64,000 nucleotides of DNA. Origin: Chryseobacterium sp. JAH (lineage in GTDB: Bacteria; Bacteroidota; Bacteroidia; Flavobacteriales; Weeksellaceae). Below the pieces are notes generated by a model. The model ran no database searches and had not been told where the DNA came from. It was given only the letters and a program-made list of their open reading frames with translations. The stretch lies in the NCBI RefSeq assembly GCF_001507335.1, contig NZ_LMAH01000005.1:62001-126000 (forward strand), given 5' to 3'. Made by a program: the position numbers and the translations under genes. This document shows, piece by piece, positions 8,411 through 17,823 of the stretch (positions are counted from its first letter, which is position 1; every line of letters starts with the position of its first letter).

Positions 8411-9202
8411 TTAAGCTCTCCATTCTTCCGGAATATCACACACCGGAATCGGATTGATTTTATGCTGAGCAGCCTTATTCATTCTGCTGAAAATCTTAAA
8501 TACTTCCAGATCTCTTCCGCTGTAGTCTGCTTCTGTTTTTGTTCCCCATTCTTTCTGTATTTTTTCTAACTCAGGATAAGTGGCACCAATCTGCATTTCA
8601 TCGGTTCGTTCGGCATCCCAAAGACCATCTGTAGGAATGGCTTCCTGGATGTTTTTTACCAAATTTAAAGCTTTAGCCAAGGCATACACTTCAGTTTTGT
8701 AAAGGTCTGCGATAGGAGAGATGTCTACACCACCGTCGCCGTACTTCGTGTAAAAACCAATTCCGAAATCTTCCACCTTGTTTCCTGTGCCACAGACCAA
8801 AAGTCCGTTAATTTGTCCGTAATAATATAGAGTCAGCATTCTCAAACGTGATCTGGTATTGGCAAAAGCCAGCTTTTCGTTCGGAAACTCATCATCGTGA
8901 ACATCAAAAGTTTTGTACAATTCTTCAAAAGCTGGGGAAAGATTTACAGACATCGCTTCAATGTTCGGGAATTTTGATTTTAAATCATCCATATGTTCCC
9001 ACGCACGGTTTACCTGATCTTCTTTTTGACGGATTGGCATTTCAATCAATAAAGTTTTTAAACCGGTCATCGCTGCCAAAGTAGACACCACACCGGAATC
9101 TACACCACCGGAAACACCAATGACATATCCTTTAACACCTGATTTTTCTGCATAATCTTTCAGCCAATGTACAATATGATCTATTACTTTTTGTGTCTGC
9201 AT
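8411..9202 (-). CDS. nadE: NAD(+) synthase
   Basis: A 263-residue enzyme that amidates nicotinic acid adenine dinucleotide to NAD in the last step of NAD synthesis. The PP-loop ATP-binding motif SGGVDSG is at 31-37. Other family segments are GTGNKVEDFGIGFYTKYGDGG and ADLYKTEVY. There is no glutaminase (nitrilase) domain, so it is the short type that uses ammonia. It follows an acetyltransferase gene by 9 bp. Its position beside gldB and gldC is typical of flavobacterial genomes. Confidence 0.93.
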   Translation of the reverse strand: MQTQKVIDHIVHWLKDYAEKSGVKGYVIGVSGGVDSGVVSTLAAMTGLKTLLIEMPIRQKEDQVNRAWEHMDDLKSKFPNIEAMSVNLSPAFEELYKTFDVHDDEFPNEKLAFANTRSRLRMLTLYYYGQINGLLVCGTGNKVEDFGIGFYTKYGDGGVDISPIADLYKTEVYALAKALNLVKNIQEAIPTDGLWDAERTDEMQIGATYPELEKIQKEWGTKTEADYSGRDLEVFKIFSRMNKAAQHKINPIPVCDIPEEWRA

Positions 9203-9211
9203 TGTATATTT

Positions 9212-9745
9212 TTATTTTGTAAAATTCTCTTTTTTAAGTTGGTACCAAAAACAATTGTCCCCTTCATCAATAAAAGTGCCTTTTTCCTCAAAACCCAATT
9301 TCCTCAAAACATGGTTGGATGCGTCATTTTCTACATCAGCGTAGGCGAAAACTTGGTCGAGCTTCATTTCGTTAAAAGCATAATTCAAAACGGCAATTGA
9401 AGTTTCTGTGGCATAGCCTTTTCCCCAATATTCCGGTGTGAAACGGTACCCAAGATCGTGGATGTTTTTATGGTTATTGATTTCTTTAATCAATTTTAAT
9501 CCGCTCCAGCCGACCAATTTCCCGTCTTCTTTATTGATAGCGGCCCATCTTCCGATTCTGTTTTCTGTATACTGATTTCGAATATTTTCAATCATCTCCA
9601 CGCTTTGACTGATGTGGGTAAGAGGTTTTGTTCCGACATATTTTACGACTTCCGGATTGCTGTCCATTGCAAAAAAGGCTTCAGCATCTTCAGTAATTAT
9701 TTCTCTTAAAATAAGTCTTTCTGTTTCGATGAATATTTTTGCCAT
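9212..9745 (-). CDS. GNAT-family N-acetyltransferase (RimJ/RimL-like)
   Basis: A 177-residue acetyl-CoA-dependent acetyltransferase. It begins with TERLILREI, has the GYRFTPEYWGKGYATE acetyl-CoA loop, and ends with NHVLRKLGFEEKGTF, all typical of the group that acetylates ribosomal-protein N-termini or small molecules. The substrate cannot be told. It is first in a short operon with nadE and is divergent from gldB, sharing a 41-bp intergenic region. Confidence 0.85.
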   Translation of the reverse strand: MAKIFIETERLILREIITEDAEAFFAMDSNPEVVKYVGTKPLTHISQSVEMIENIRNQYTENRIGRWAAINKEDGKLVGWSGLKLIKEINNHKNIHDLGYRFTPEYWGKGYATETSIAVLNYAFNEMKLDQVFAYADVENDASNHVLRKLGFEEKGTFIDEGDNCFWYQLKKENFTK

Positions 9746-9754
9746 TAATTTCCT

Positions 9755-9762
9755 TATTTTTG
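9755..9762 (+). promoter_or_regulatory. -7 element TATTTTTG for gldB
   Basis: This fits TAnnTTTG and ends 24 bases before the gldB ATG, in the short divergent gap. No good -33 TTG at the usual distance. Confidence 0.5.
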
Positions 9763-9786
9763 TGACTTAAATTTCATGTAAAAATA

Positions 9787-10773
9787 ATGAAGATTTTTAG
9801 AATTGCCGCACTTTCATGCCTTTTAGTTTTAAGTTTAAACTCTTGTAAAAAAGAACAGGAAACTGACTGGAAGGTAGAAATAAAAAATCCTGCCGAAAAG
9901 GTGGAGGTCACCGATATTTCAAAAGAATTTTATGATCAGAATGTTCCTTTGGAGCAATTCACGTCGAAGTTTCCGTGGTTTCAGGGGACTGTTCCTGATG
10001 AAGATTTTGGCAAAAGGAGAGCTGATGCTCAGGAAATAAAAATCTACAAGGAGGCAATTGGCAAAATTGATCAGAAGAAGTTGCAGAGTGAGCTTCAGGA
10101 TTTGTTTTCACACATTAAATTTTATTTTCCACAGTTTAAGAGTCCAAAAGTTTTCCTTTTTTCATCGGCTTTACAGATGATTCAGGATCCTCTTCTGTAT
10201 GATGATAAAACCAATTTTCTGTTCATCGATATTTCAGGATTTATGGGTGATAAAAATGCTAATTATAAAGGATTAGAACTGTATTTTCAAAAATCAATGA
10301 ACCCAAGCAATATCGTTCCGAAAGTATCCAGAATGTTTGCGGAGAATATTGTTCCGTATACAGGAAACAGTCAGAAATTTATTGATTTATTGGTATATAA
10401 CGGTAAGGTTATGACTTTACAGGATGCTTTTTTACCTGAAATTCCTGATTATTTGAAAATGGATTATACGAAAGAGCAATACGATTGGTCAAAAGCCAAC
10501 GAAGCTAATATTTATAATTATTTCGTTGAGAACAATCTGATTTTTGGTGATGATCATAGATTGGCAGAACGTTTCATTGCTCCCGGTCCGTTTTCAAAAT
10601 TTTACACAGAAATTGATAACAGTTCATCTCCGATGGTAGGAATTTTTACCGGTTGGCAGATTTGCAGAGAATATTTAAAAAAGAAACCTGAAACAAAATT
10701 GGTAGACTTCCTGAAAATGGATGCTACACAAATTTTTAATGAAGCGGGTTATAAACCAAAATTAGAAGAATAA
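9787..10773 (+). CDS. gldB: Gliding motility lipoprotein GldB
   Basis: A 328-residue lipoprotein (lipobox LNSC, Cys20) with the whole-length pattern of GldB: early FPWFQGTVPDEDFGKRR, FLFIDISGFMG in the middle, APGPFSKFYTEIDNSSSPMVGIFTGWQI near the end. GldB is needed for gliding in Flavobacterium johnsoniae, but its biochemical role is unknown. It is followed by gldC (105 bp later) and is next to nadE. Many chryseobacteria keep gldB without visible gliding, so motility cannot be concluded from this gene alone. Confidence 0.92.
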   Translation: MKIFRIAALSCLLVLSLNSCKKEQETDWKVEIKNPAEKVEVTDISKEFYDQNVPLEQFTSKFPWFQGTVPDEDFGKRRADAQEIKIYKEAIGKIDQKKLQSELQDLFSHIKFYFPQFKSPKVFLFSSALQMIQDPLLYDDKTNFLFIDISGFMGDKNANYKGLELYFQKSMNPSNIVPKVSRMFAENIVPYTGNSQKFIDLLVYNGKVMTLQDAFLPEIPDYLKMDYTKEQYDWSKANEANIYNYFVENNLIFGDDHRLAERFIAPGPFSKFYTEIDNSSSPMVGIFTGWQICREYLKKKPETKLVDFLKMDATQIFNEAGYKPKLEE

Positions 10774-10878
10774 AATTGGGTTGACAGAGTGAAAGTTGAT
10801 GGAAATGAAAGGGATTTATTTCTAAACTATTAACGGAGAACTAGCAACTGATTAAAAATAGTAGAAAAAATAGGAAAA

Positions 10879-11205
10879 ATGAGAAAGACTCAAATAACAA
10901 TAGATGTAGAGTTGGATGAAAATCACATCCCAGAATTGATGACTTGGAATGCAGCGGATGGCGGTGTAGAAAAAGAAGAAACCAAGGCAGTGATGATTTC
11001 TGTTTGGGATGAAAAGACATCAGAAGCTTTAAGAATCGATCTCTGGACGAAAGATATGCCGGTAGATCAAATGAAAATGTTCATGCATCAGATTTTTGTT
11101 TCTATGGGAAATACGTATCAGAGAGCGACCGGAGAAGACGATGTTGCTGCATGGATTGAGGATATTGCAGAAGAATTTGCTGTGAAATCGGCAATAAAAA
11201 TGTAA
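10879..11205 (+). CDS. gldC: Gliding motility protein GldC
   Basis: A 108-residue cytoplasmic protein with the family pattern MRKTQITIDVELDENHIPE, MTWNAADGG, RIDLWTKDMPVDQMK and HQIFVSMGNTYQRATG. GldC raises gliding efficiency but is not essential in F. johnsoniae. It follows gldB in the usual order, and the next gene starts 1 bp after its stop. Confidence 0.92.
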   Translation: MRKTQITIDVELDENHIPELMTWNAADGGVEKEETKAVMISVWDEKTSEALRIDLWTKDMPVDQMKMFMHQIFVSMGNTYQRATGEDDVAAWIEDIAEEFAVKSAIKM

Positions 11206-11206
11206 G

Positions 11207-11908
11207 ATGTTTTCGTTGCAGGATTTTTTTAAATATGTAAGACTTAAGAACAGAATAAGTCATATTTCTTTTTTTCTTGCTTTTATCTTAGACGTCATTT
11301 TCCTTGTCATATTTAATCTGGCTTCTTACAAAATTGCTTGGATTGTAGGGGTTATCATTTTTTATATAGCTTTGATTCCTGTGTTTGAGAAATTATTTGC
11401 TCACAAATATTTTAAGGATAAAAAAAACATCATCAGTTATATTTTTTTTAGAGAATATTTTGGGGATAGGAAATATAATATTCATGAAAATTTCTCAAAA
11501 AAAGAAATTGAAGACTTTATTGAAAACTTAGATTGTGAGGCCTTTATTTCAGAGAATAATATTCCGTCAGAATATTCTTTTGTGAAAAATGAAAGTTACA
11601 GTATACTGGAATTTAAAAATGTACACCTTAAACATTATACCAGAATAATTCCTTGGGAAATTGTATCATGGAAATACTCTTTTCGAGATAATGAAGGAAT
11701 TGAGGAGTTCTTGGAAATTGAATATGTGAATGAAAGTAATGAGACCATTAAGGAAGAAATATTCTCTGATAGAATAAAGCAAAAAACTTCATTTCATCTC
11801 TTTTTACTATTTGTGATACATGATTTGAAGTATGGAAAAAGACTTTCTCTTCAAAGAGATTATTATATGAAAAAAAGAAGCTTTTTTAAAGTTGCTGTAT
11901 TTGAATAA
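11207..11908 (+). CDS. Membrane protein of unknown function
   Basis: A 233-residue protein. Two hydrophobic segments lie near residues 20-40 and 45-62 in a lysine-rich N-terminal third; the rest is soluble, charged and very AT-rich. No known motif is recognised. Its start lies 1 bp after the gldC stop, so it is probably co-transcribed with gldBC, but a role in gliding is not supported by anything else. Confidence 0.6.
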   Translation: MFSLQDFFKYVRLKNRISHISFFLAFILDVIFLVIFNLASYKIAWIVGVIIFYIALIPVFEKLFAHKYFKDKKNIISYIFFREYFGDRKYNIHENFSKKEIEDFIENLDCEAFISENNIPSEYSFVKNESYSILEFKNVHLKHYTRIIPWEIVSWKYSFRDNEGIEEFLEIEYVNESNETIKEEIFSDRIKQKTSFHLFLLFVIHDLKYGKRLSLQRDYYMKKRSFFKVAVFE

Positions 11909-12019
11909 ATCTTACAAACAGAAAAAATAAATAAGTAAACAATGTTAGAAAGCCGGATATCGAAAGTTTATACTAAGATCCAGTTTTATCATTCAGCTTT
12001 CAACAAAAAATTATAAAAA

Positions 12020-13159
12020 ATGAATTTCAATACAAAAGTTATACACGGAGGACAACATCACGAATCTGCAACGGGTTCTGTGAATGTTCCTGTTTTTTTA
12101 ACATCAACTTTCGCACAGAAAAGTCCGGGAGTACATTCAGGATACGAATATTCTAGAGCGGCAAACCCTACAAGACAGGCCTTGGAAGACTCTTTAGCAA
12201 GCATCGAAAACGGAGCAAGAGGTTTAGCTTTCGGTTCTGGTTTAGCTGCGATTGACTGTGTTTTAAAATTATTAAATCCGGGCGATGAGGTTGTTGCTGT
12301 AGACGATTTATATGGTGGAACGTACAGAATGTTCACCAGACTTTTCGAAAAATATCAGTTGAAATTTACTTTCGTGAATTTTGATGATGTGTCAAAAATT
12401 GCCGATGTTATTACTGATAAAACTAAATTGATCTGGGTGGAAACACCAACCAACCCATTGATGAAATTGGTTGATATTAAAGCAGTTGTAGAAATCGCAA
12501 AAGGTAAAGATATTTTGGTTGCGGTAGATAACACATTTGCAACACCTTACCTTCAAAGACCCATCGATTTGGGAGCTGATATTGTAATGCACTCTGCAAC
12601 AAAATACTTAGGTGGTCACTCTGACGTTATCGCTGGAGCTTTGATTGCGAAAGATGCTGAATTGGGAGAGAAACTTCATTTCATTCAGTTTGCAAGTGGT
12701 GGAATTTTAGGACCACACGATTCTTATTTGGTGTTGAGAGGAATTAAAACATTGGCTTTAAGAGTTCAGAGACATTCTGAAAACGGAATGGCTGTTGCAA
12801 AGTACCTTGAGTCTCATCCGGCAGTTGCACAAGTGATTTATCCAGGATTAGAATCTCACCCGCAATATGAATTGGCAAAATCTCAGATGAAAGATTTCGG
12901 AGGAATGGTTTCTTTCACTTTTAAATCTGGAAAGAAAGAAGATGCAATTAAGTTTTTGGAGAAAGTAAGAGTATTTACTTTGGCTGAATCTTTAGGAGGC
13001 GTAGAATCTTTGGCGAATCATCCAGCTTTGATGACTCACGCTTCTATTCCTGCAGAAAAACGCGCGGAATTAGGAATTACAGATGATTTGGTTCGTCTCA
13101 GCGTAGGAATCGAAGATGCAGAAGATTTGATTGCAGATTTAGAGAAAGCATTCTCTTAA
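12020..13159 (+). CDS. Cystathionine gamma-synthase / gamma-lyase family PLP enzyme
   Basis: A 379-residue fold-type I PLP enzyme of the Cys/Met metabolism family. The PLP lysine is Lys195 in HSATKYLGGHSD. Other hallmarks are YEYSRAANPTR, the GLAFGSGLAAI loop, VAVDNTFATPYLQ and the C-terminal SLGGVESLANHPALMTH with RLSVGIED. Members either make cystathionine from activated homoserine or split it to cysteine; the sequence alone does not decide. It stands alone with a strong terminator, and no riboswitch is seen in the 110 bp upstream. Confidence 0.88.
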   Translation: MNFNTKVIHGGQHHESATGSVNVPVFLTSTFAQKSPGVHSGYEYSRAANPTRQALEDSLASIENGARGLAFGSGLAAIDCVLKLLNPGDEVVAVDDLYGGTYRMFTRLFEKYQLKFTFVNFDDVSKIADVITDKTKLIWVETPTNPLMKLVDIKAVVEIAKGKDILVAVDNTFATPYLQRPIDLGADIVMHSATKYLGGHSDVIAGALIAKDAELGEKLHFIQFASGGILGPHDSYLVLRGIKTLALRVQRHSENGMAVAKYLESHPAVAQVIYPGLESHPQYELAKSQMKDFGGMVSFTFKSGKKEDAIKFLEKVRVFTLAESLGGVESLANHPALMTHASIPAEKRAELGITDDLVRLSVGIEDAEDLIADLEKAFS

Positions 13160-13170
13160 AATAATAAATC

Positions 13171-13205
13171 ATCAACATCCGTTTTTACAGCGGATGTTGA
13201 TTTTT
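13171..13205 (+). terminator. Terminator after the cystathionine enzyme gene
   Basis: An 11-bp stem (ATCAACATCCG / CGGATGTTGAT) with a 9-nt loop, running into five T residues. Confidence 0.85.
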
Positions 13206-13219
13206 AATTCAATTTAAAT

Positions 13220-13666
13220 ATGAATAATACAAGAAAAGCTCAGATTCAGGATTTACCTCAATTATCAGAATTATTTGATCAATACAGAGTTTTTTACCAT
13301 AAAGATTCTGATATTCCATCTGCTGAAAATTTTCTAAAAGAAAGAATAGAAAAAGCTGATTCTGAAATTTTCGTTGCTGAAAGTGAAGGTCAATTAGTTG
13401 GCTTTGTACAACTGTATCCATTGTTTTCGTCAACAAGAATGAAGCGTTATTGGTTGCTGAATGATTTGTTTGTCAACGAAAATTATCGTGGAAAAGGTTT
13501 TTCAAAAGAATTAATCGAAGAAGCCAAAGAGCTGGCAAAATTGACTAATGCAGCAGGAATTCTTCTGGAAACCGGAAAATCAAACGACATCGGAAACCAA
13601 TTGTATCCGTCTTGTGGGTTTGAGATTTACGATGAAGTGAATTTCTACGAGTGGACGAATAAATAA
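13220..13666 (+). CDS. GNAT-family N-acetyltransferase
   Basis: A 148-residue single-domain acetyltransferase. LNDLFVNENYRGKGFSKELI is the acetyl-CoA-binding loop, and LYPSCGFEIYDEVNFYEW is the usual C-terminus. The substrate is unknown. It is followed by a short spacer with partial inverted repeats (AATTGTGAATT/TCAATTG) and then by a DinB-like gene. Confidence 0.8.
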   Translation: MNNTRKAQIQDLPQLSELFDQYRVFYHKDSDIPSAENFLKERIEKADSEIFVAESEGQLVGFVQLYPLFSSTRMKRYWLLNDLFVNENYRGKGFSKELIEEAKELAKLTNAAGILLETGKSNDIGNQLYPSCGFEIYDEVNFYEWTNK

Positions 13667-13717
13667 TTGTGAATTGTCAATCGTCAATTGTGAATTTCTA
13701 AAATTACTCATTATAAC

Positions 13718-14221
13718 ATGACAGATTTTCAAAAATACATACAGAGATATTTAGATTTAATTCCATCTAAAAATTGGTTGGAAGAATTGAAATTGGTTGG
13801 TGAAAAAACGGTTTCGCTATATTCTTATTTGACCGAAGAACAGTCAAAGTTTGCTTATGCAGAAGGAAAATGGACGTTGAAAGAGGTGCTTCTGCATTTA
13901 TCAGACACTGAAAGAGTTTTTCAATACCGAATTTTAGCTTTTGCAAGAGGCGAAAAATCTGAATTGCCGGGTTTTGATGAAGAAAGTTATGCAGCGAATT
14001 CTTTTGCCAACGATAGAAGCTTAGAATCTTTATTGGAGGAATATCAATCAGTAAGAAATTCATCTTTGATTTTATCGGAAACATTAAGCTCTTCAGTTTT
14101 AACTAATATCGGGACAGCCAATGGAAACCAAATTTCTGTGGAAACGATTTGTCAATTGATTGTGGGTCATAATATCCATCATTTGAATGTGGTGGAGGAA
14201 AGGTATTTGCCGGAATTGTAA
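13718..14221 (+). CDS. DinB/YfiT-like four-helix metal-dependent protein
   Basis: A 167-residue protein of the DinB superfamily. His residues in WTLKEVLLHLSDTERVFQYR and in the C-terminal GHNIHHLNVVEERYL match the metal-binding triad. Such proteins include thiol-transferases (for bacillithiol or mycothiol) and uncharacterised damage-inducible proteins. The next gene starts within its stop codon (TAATG), so translation is coupled. Confidence 0.8.
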   Translation: MTDFQKYIQRYLDLIPSKNWLEELKLVGEKTVSLYSYLTEEQSKFAYAEGKWTLKEVLLHLSDTERVFQYRILAFARGEKSELPGFDEESYAANSFANDRSLESLLEEYQSVRNSSLILSETLSSSVLTNIGTANGNQISVETICQLIVGHNIHHLNVVEERYLPEL

Positions 14222-14655
14222 TGGACATAAACAAAAAAGTAATAGTTTTCAATCTGATTATTTTTGTTTCTTCTCTCTTTTTTACTGCTTTTACAGTTGT
14301 TGATCTAGGGAAAAGTGAAAATTATAAATCTATTCTGATTTTTCTTTTTGGTATCATCAGCTTTCTGGGTGGTGGAATTTTAGAATTTTTTGTTTGGTCC
14401 GCGAACATTTGGTTTTTTGTCTCAATTTTTTTCTTCTTTAAGAAAAAATATTCTTTATCAATAACATTCTCAACAATTGCTACAATTACTGCTTTGTCAT
14501 TTATTTTTTGGAATAACATTTTAATTTCTGAAAATGGGAGAAAAGGTATTATAAATACTTTAGAAGCAGGCTATTTTTTGTGGATAGCTGCTTTTTTGTC
14601 GCTCTTAATTTCTGGAGTTTACTTAAAAATTAAAATAAATGGAACGAGAATTTAA
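14221..14655 (+). CDS. Small membrane protein, unknown function
   Basis: A 144-residue protein with four hydrophobic spans (near 7-27, 38-58, 62-92, 112-135) and short loops. No motif is recognised. The ATG shares a base with the stop of the DinB-like gene, which implies co-expression. Its protein record is biased to Phe and Ile, as expected for an AT-rich membrane gene. Confidence 0.55.
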   Translation: MDINKKVIVFNLIIFVSSLFFTAFTVVDLGKSENYKSILIFLFGIISFLGGGILEFFVWSANIWFFVSIFFFFKKKYSLSITFSTIATITALSFIFWNNILISENGRKGIINTLEAGYFLWIAAFLSLLISGVYLKIKINGTRI

Positions 14656-14693
14656 AAGTTCGTTTTATTTAATCTATATAAAGCTTATTAAAA

Positions 14694-15242
14694 ATGGAAA
14701 ACATCATTAACATACTAAAGTCAGGCGGCACCATTCTCTATCCAACAGACACCATCTGGGGAATCGGTTGCGACGCCACAAACATAGACGCCATCAATAA
14801 AATTTTCGAGATCAAGAAACGCGAGAAAAATAAATCGATGATTATTTTGGTAGAAAATGAGAAGCGATTACAAGATTTGGTGGACGTTCCGGAAATGGCT
14901 TGGGAAATTATGGATTTGAGTGAAAAACCAGTCACTCTGGTATATCAAAATCCAAAAGGTTTACCTAAAGAATTATTGGCCGAAGACGGAAGCATCGGAA
15001 TTCGTCTTGTAAAAGATTTGTATTGCAAAAAGCTAATTACAAAACTGAATAAACCTTTGGTTTCCACATCAGCCAATTTCAGTGGTGATAAAAGCCCTTT
15101 GCAGTTTTCTGATATTTCGAAAGAAATAATTGATTTGGTAGATTACGCAGTAGAAGAATACCGCGAAAAAGTTTCGCAGTATTCAGGTTCGTCAGTAATC
15201 AAAATATGGAGTGATAACAGAATCAAAGTTCTTCGTGAATAA
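14694..15242 (+). CDS. tsaC: L-threonylcarbamoyladenylate synthase (TsaC/Sua5/YrdC)
   Basis: A 182-residue YrdC-domain protein that makes threonylcarbamoyl-AMP from threonine, bicarbonate and ATP for the t6A modification of ANN-decoding tRNAs. Family pattern: GGTILYPTDTIWGIGCDA near the N-terminus, EIKKREKNKSM (substrate-binding KxR and Lys/Ser), and PLVSTSANFSG. It is the short type without the Sua5 C-terminal domain. Confidence 0.9.
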   Translation: MENIINILKSGGTILYPTDTIWGIGCDATNIDAINKIFEIKKREKNKSMIILVENEKRLQDLVDVPEMAWEIMDLSEKPVTLVYQNPKGLPKELLAEDGSIGIRLVKDLYCKKLITKLNKPLVSTSANFSGDKSPLQFSDISKEIIDLVDYAVEEYREKVSQYSGSSVIKIWSDNRIKVLRE

Positions 15243-15268
15243 AAGTTTTATCCAACATTTATAGAAAT

Positions 15269-16246
15269 CTATTTCACATATTTTTGAAAAATTTCATCTT
15301 TTTCTGAGTAAAATTTCAATGCAAATTCTTGCCTGTTGTTAATCGATATATACGACAGATCTGCAGAAGAATTTTCATCAGATTGTTTTCCTTTTATAAA
15401 TTTATCATTGATATCCAAGGTGTAGGAAAAGGTGTCAGGATTGTATCCTGAAGTGCCTTTAATATTGCTTACAGTTGTCGTTTTTGGTTTTACAGAAACA
15501 TTCAGATTGTCGTCACTTTGTATTACAATGTCAGATTGGGCATCATATTCTACAATATTGATTTCACCTTCTTTTTCATAACGTATTCTTACAATGGTAT
15601 TGATATGTTCATTATTCTTAAATAATGAAACAATAAAAGCCTGATATGCAATACCGTCACTTCCGAACCACCCTAAAGCATCAAAGTAAGGAGTAATTTT
15701 ATTGGCATCGGCAATTTTTTTGTTGTAAAAGTTCTTGAGAAGATTATGCATTGGCTCAGCTCTGAAATAAAATCTTTCAATTTCATCTTTTCTTTCCAGT
15801 GTAGACATAGTTGAGTTTTTATAAACGATAGGGATAGGAGCAGTCGTATTTTTATCTGATTGTGTACCTGTTATTTTACTTGTTTTTGTATCAATTTCAT
15901 ACACAAAAGTATCTGGATTATAGGCTACATCTTTCCCTTTAATAATTTGTACGGAGGTGTTTTTTGTTGGAATAAAAGATATTTTTGTATTGCCGTTTTT
16001 AAGTTTTTCCAGATAGCAATCTGCATGAAACTCTACAAGATGCTCTTCATTATCAGAGGTATAAAGGATTCTCACCGTAGAATCTGCACGTCCGTTTTCG
16101 TCGTGTTGATCGGTAATCATCATTACGTTATATTTTATTCCAGAATTATCAGTGAAATCTATAAAATCTGTATAATAAACATTTTTAGCCTGAGAAAAAA
16201 GAATCGAAAACGAACACAAGAAGGCAATGAATAATAATTTTTTCAT
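15269..16246 (-). CDS. Exported protein with two copies of an unknown domain
   Basis: A 325-residue protein with a signal peptide ending in FSQA. Residues about 20-140 and 195-315 repeat the same pattern: an aromatic start, an xVRIxY strand, VEFHA/VEYDA, then YNPDTFxYxxD, I-G-xQSD-N. The two copies are diverged, so the duplication is old. No known family is recognised. It lies alone, convergent with tsaC, and is probably periplasmic or surface-located. Confidence 0.65.
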   Translation of the reverse strand: MKKLLFIAFLCSFSILFSQAKNVYYTDFIDFTDNSGIKYNVMMITDQHDENGRADSTVRILYTSDNEEHLVEFHADCYLEKLKNGNTKISFIPTKNTSVQIIKGKDVAYNPDTFVYEIDTKTSKITGTQSDKNTTAPIPIVYKNSTMSTLERKDEIERFYFRAEPMHNLLKNFYNKKIADANKITPYFDALGWFGSDGIAYQAFIVSLFKNNEHINTIVRIRYEKEGEINIVEYDAQSDIVIQSDDNLNVSVKPKTTTVSNIKGTSGYNPDTFSYTLDINDKFIKGKQSDENSSADLSYISINNRQEFALKFYSEKDEIFQKYVK

Positions 16247-16326
16247 GGTAGTTAGTTTTAGTTATTACGTAAAGATAAAGAGTTTTAATAAATGATTTTA
16301 AATTATTTAAGATTTAATCTAATTCC

Positions 16327-16334
16327 TATATTTG
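16327..16334 (+). promoter_or_regulatory. -7 element TATATTTG upstream of the CCA-adding enzyme gene
   Basis: It fits TAnnTTTG. The 5' leader to the ATG at 16388 would be about 45 nt and contains a small TTTCAT/ATGAAA inverted repeat. No -33 TTG at the usual spacing. Confidence 0.5.
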
Positions 16335-16387
16335 CAAAAGTTTCATTTTTCATAGCATAAAGATGAAATTTCATATTTAGAATAATA

Positions 16388-17806
16388 ATGACAATTAACC
16401 TCAATCAAAATAAAAATCTAAAACTTTTCAAGACAATTTCTGAAGTTGCTGCCGAAAACAATCAGTCGGTGTATATTGTTGGCGGGTATGTGCGTGACTT
16501 GTTGATGAAAAGGGAGGCTAGCACTGATATAGATTTTGTGACCGAACAAAGTGGAATTGAACTGGCTCAAAATGTCGGAATGAAAATCGATCCTAAAATG
16601 AAAGTTTCCGTTTTTAAAACTTATGGAACTGCGATGATCAGATACAAAGATCTCGAACTTGAATTTGTAGGAGCGAGAAAAGAAAGCTACACCGAAGATA
16701 GCCGTAAACCCGAAGTAGAAGGCGGAACGATTGAAGACGACCAAAAAAGAAGAGATTTCACTATCAATGCGATGGCAATTTCTTTAAATAAAGACAATTT
16801 CGGCGAATTAATAGACCCGTTTGATGGAATTGATGATCTGCAAAAACAAATTCTCAGAACACCTTTAGAACCTGCGCAAACTTATTCTGATGATCCTTTG
16901 AGAATGATGAGAGCGGTTCGTTTTGCCTCTACTCTAAATTTTACCATTGAAGAAAATTCATTAGACGCTATAAGACATGAAGCGGGGAGAATCAAGATCG
17001 TTTCTATGGAAAGAATCATGGTTGAATTTAATAAAATCATGCTATCAAAAAAACCATCTGTTGGCTTAAAACTAATGGAAGAAACGGGTTTAATGAAATT
17101 AGTTATTCCGGAATTGATTGATTTAAAAGGCGTAGAAGAAGTAGAAGGACAGACCCACAAAGATAATTTTTACCACACGCTGGAAGTGGTTGATAATATT
17201 TCTGAAAATACGGATAATCTGTGGCTTCGTTGGTCTGCATTGCTTCATGACATAGGAAAAGCTCCAACGAAAAAATTTGTAGACGGAACGGGATGGACTT
17301 TCCATGGGCACGAGTTTTTAGGCTCAAAAATGGTGAAGACCTTATTTCAAAAGCTGAAGTTACCTTTGAATGCCGACATGAAGTACGTTCAGAAAATGGT
17401 GAAATTGTCTTCACGTCCAATTGCGCTGATTACCGATGATGCGTCAGATTCTGCATTAAGAAGACTGTTGTTCGACGCAGGAGAAGATATGGAAGATTTG
17501 TTCACGCTTTGTAAAGCAGATATAACGACCAAAAATTCCAAAAAACAGGAAAGATTCAAGAAAAATTTCCAATATGTTGCGGTTAAAATTAAAGAAGTTG
17601 AAGAAAAAGATCAGGTGAGAAACTTCCAGCCACCAATTTCAGGAGAAGAAATTATGGTGATGTTTAACCTTAAACCAGGGAGAGAAATTGGTATTTTAAA
17701 GGAAAAAGTAAAAGAAGCAATTTTGGAAGGAGAGATTGGAAATGATCATGAAGAAGCAAGAATGTTTGTGATTGCTCAGGCTGAGAAGCTCGGATTGTCA
17801 ATTTAA
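16388..17806 (+). CDS. cca: CCA tRNA nucleotidyltransferase with HD domain
   Basis: A 472-residue class II nucleotidyltransferase that adds or repairs the 3' CCA of tRNAs. It has GGYVRD (32-37), the metal-binding DID (47-49), RRDFTINAMA (121-130), the DDPLRMMRAVRFA motif, and an HD phosphohydrolase domain (LLHDIGKAP, His287-Asp288). The three tRNA-Asp genes at 47.8-48.1 kb do not encode CCA, so this enzyme is needed to finish them. It is a single gene closed by a strong palindrome. Confidence 0.94.
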   Translation: MTINLNQNKNLKLFKTISEVAAENNQSVYIVGGYVRDLLMKREASTDIDFVTEQSGIELAQNVGMKIDPKMKVSVFKTYGTAMIRYKDLELEFVGARKESYTEDSRKPEVEGGTIEDDQKRRDFTINAMAISLNKDNFGELIDPFDGIDDLQKQILRTPLEPAQTYSDDPLRMMRAVRFASTLNFTIEENSLDAIRHEAGRIKIVSMERIMVEFNKIMLSKKPSVGLKLMEETGLMKLVIPELIDLKGVEEVEGQTHKDNFYHTLEVVDNISENTDNLWLRWSALLHDIGKAPTKKFVDGTGWTFHGHEFLGSKMVKTLFQKLKLPLNADMKYVQKMVKLSSRPIALITDDASDSALRRLLFDAGEDMEDLFTLCKADITTKNSKKQERFKKNFQYVAVKIKEVEEKDQVRNFQPPISGEEIMVMFNLKPGREIGILKEKVKEAILEGEIGNDHEEARMFVIAQAEKLGLSI

Positions 17807-17823
17807 GTCTGGTCAAGATAAAA

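Noticed and set aside
11942..12016. 24-codon ORF 3 bp before the cystathionine-family gene, considered as a leader peptide.
   Set aside because: No attenuator hairpin follows and the peptide is not rich in Met or Cys.
15860..16234. 124-residue plus-strand frame opposite the duplicated-domain gene.
   Set aside because: Shadow frame with no family resemblance; the minus-strand gene has a signal peptide and internal repeats.
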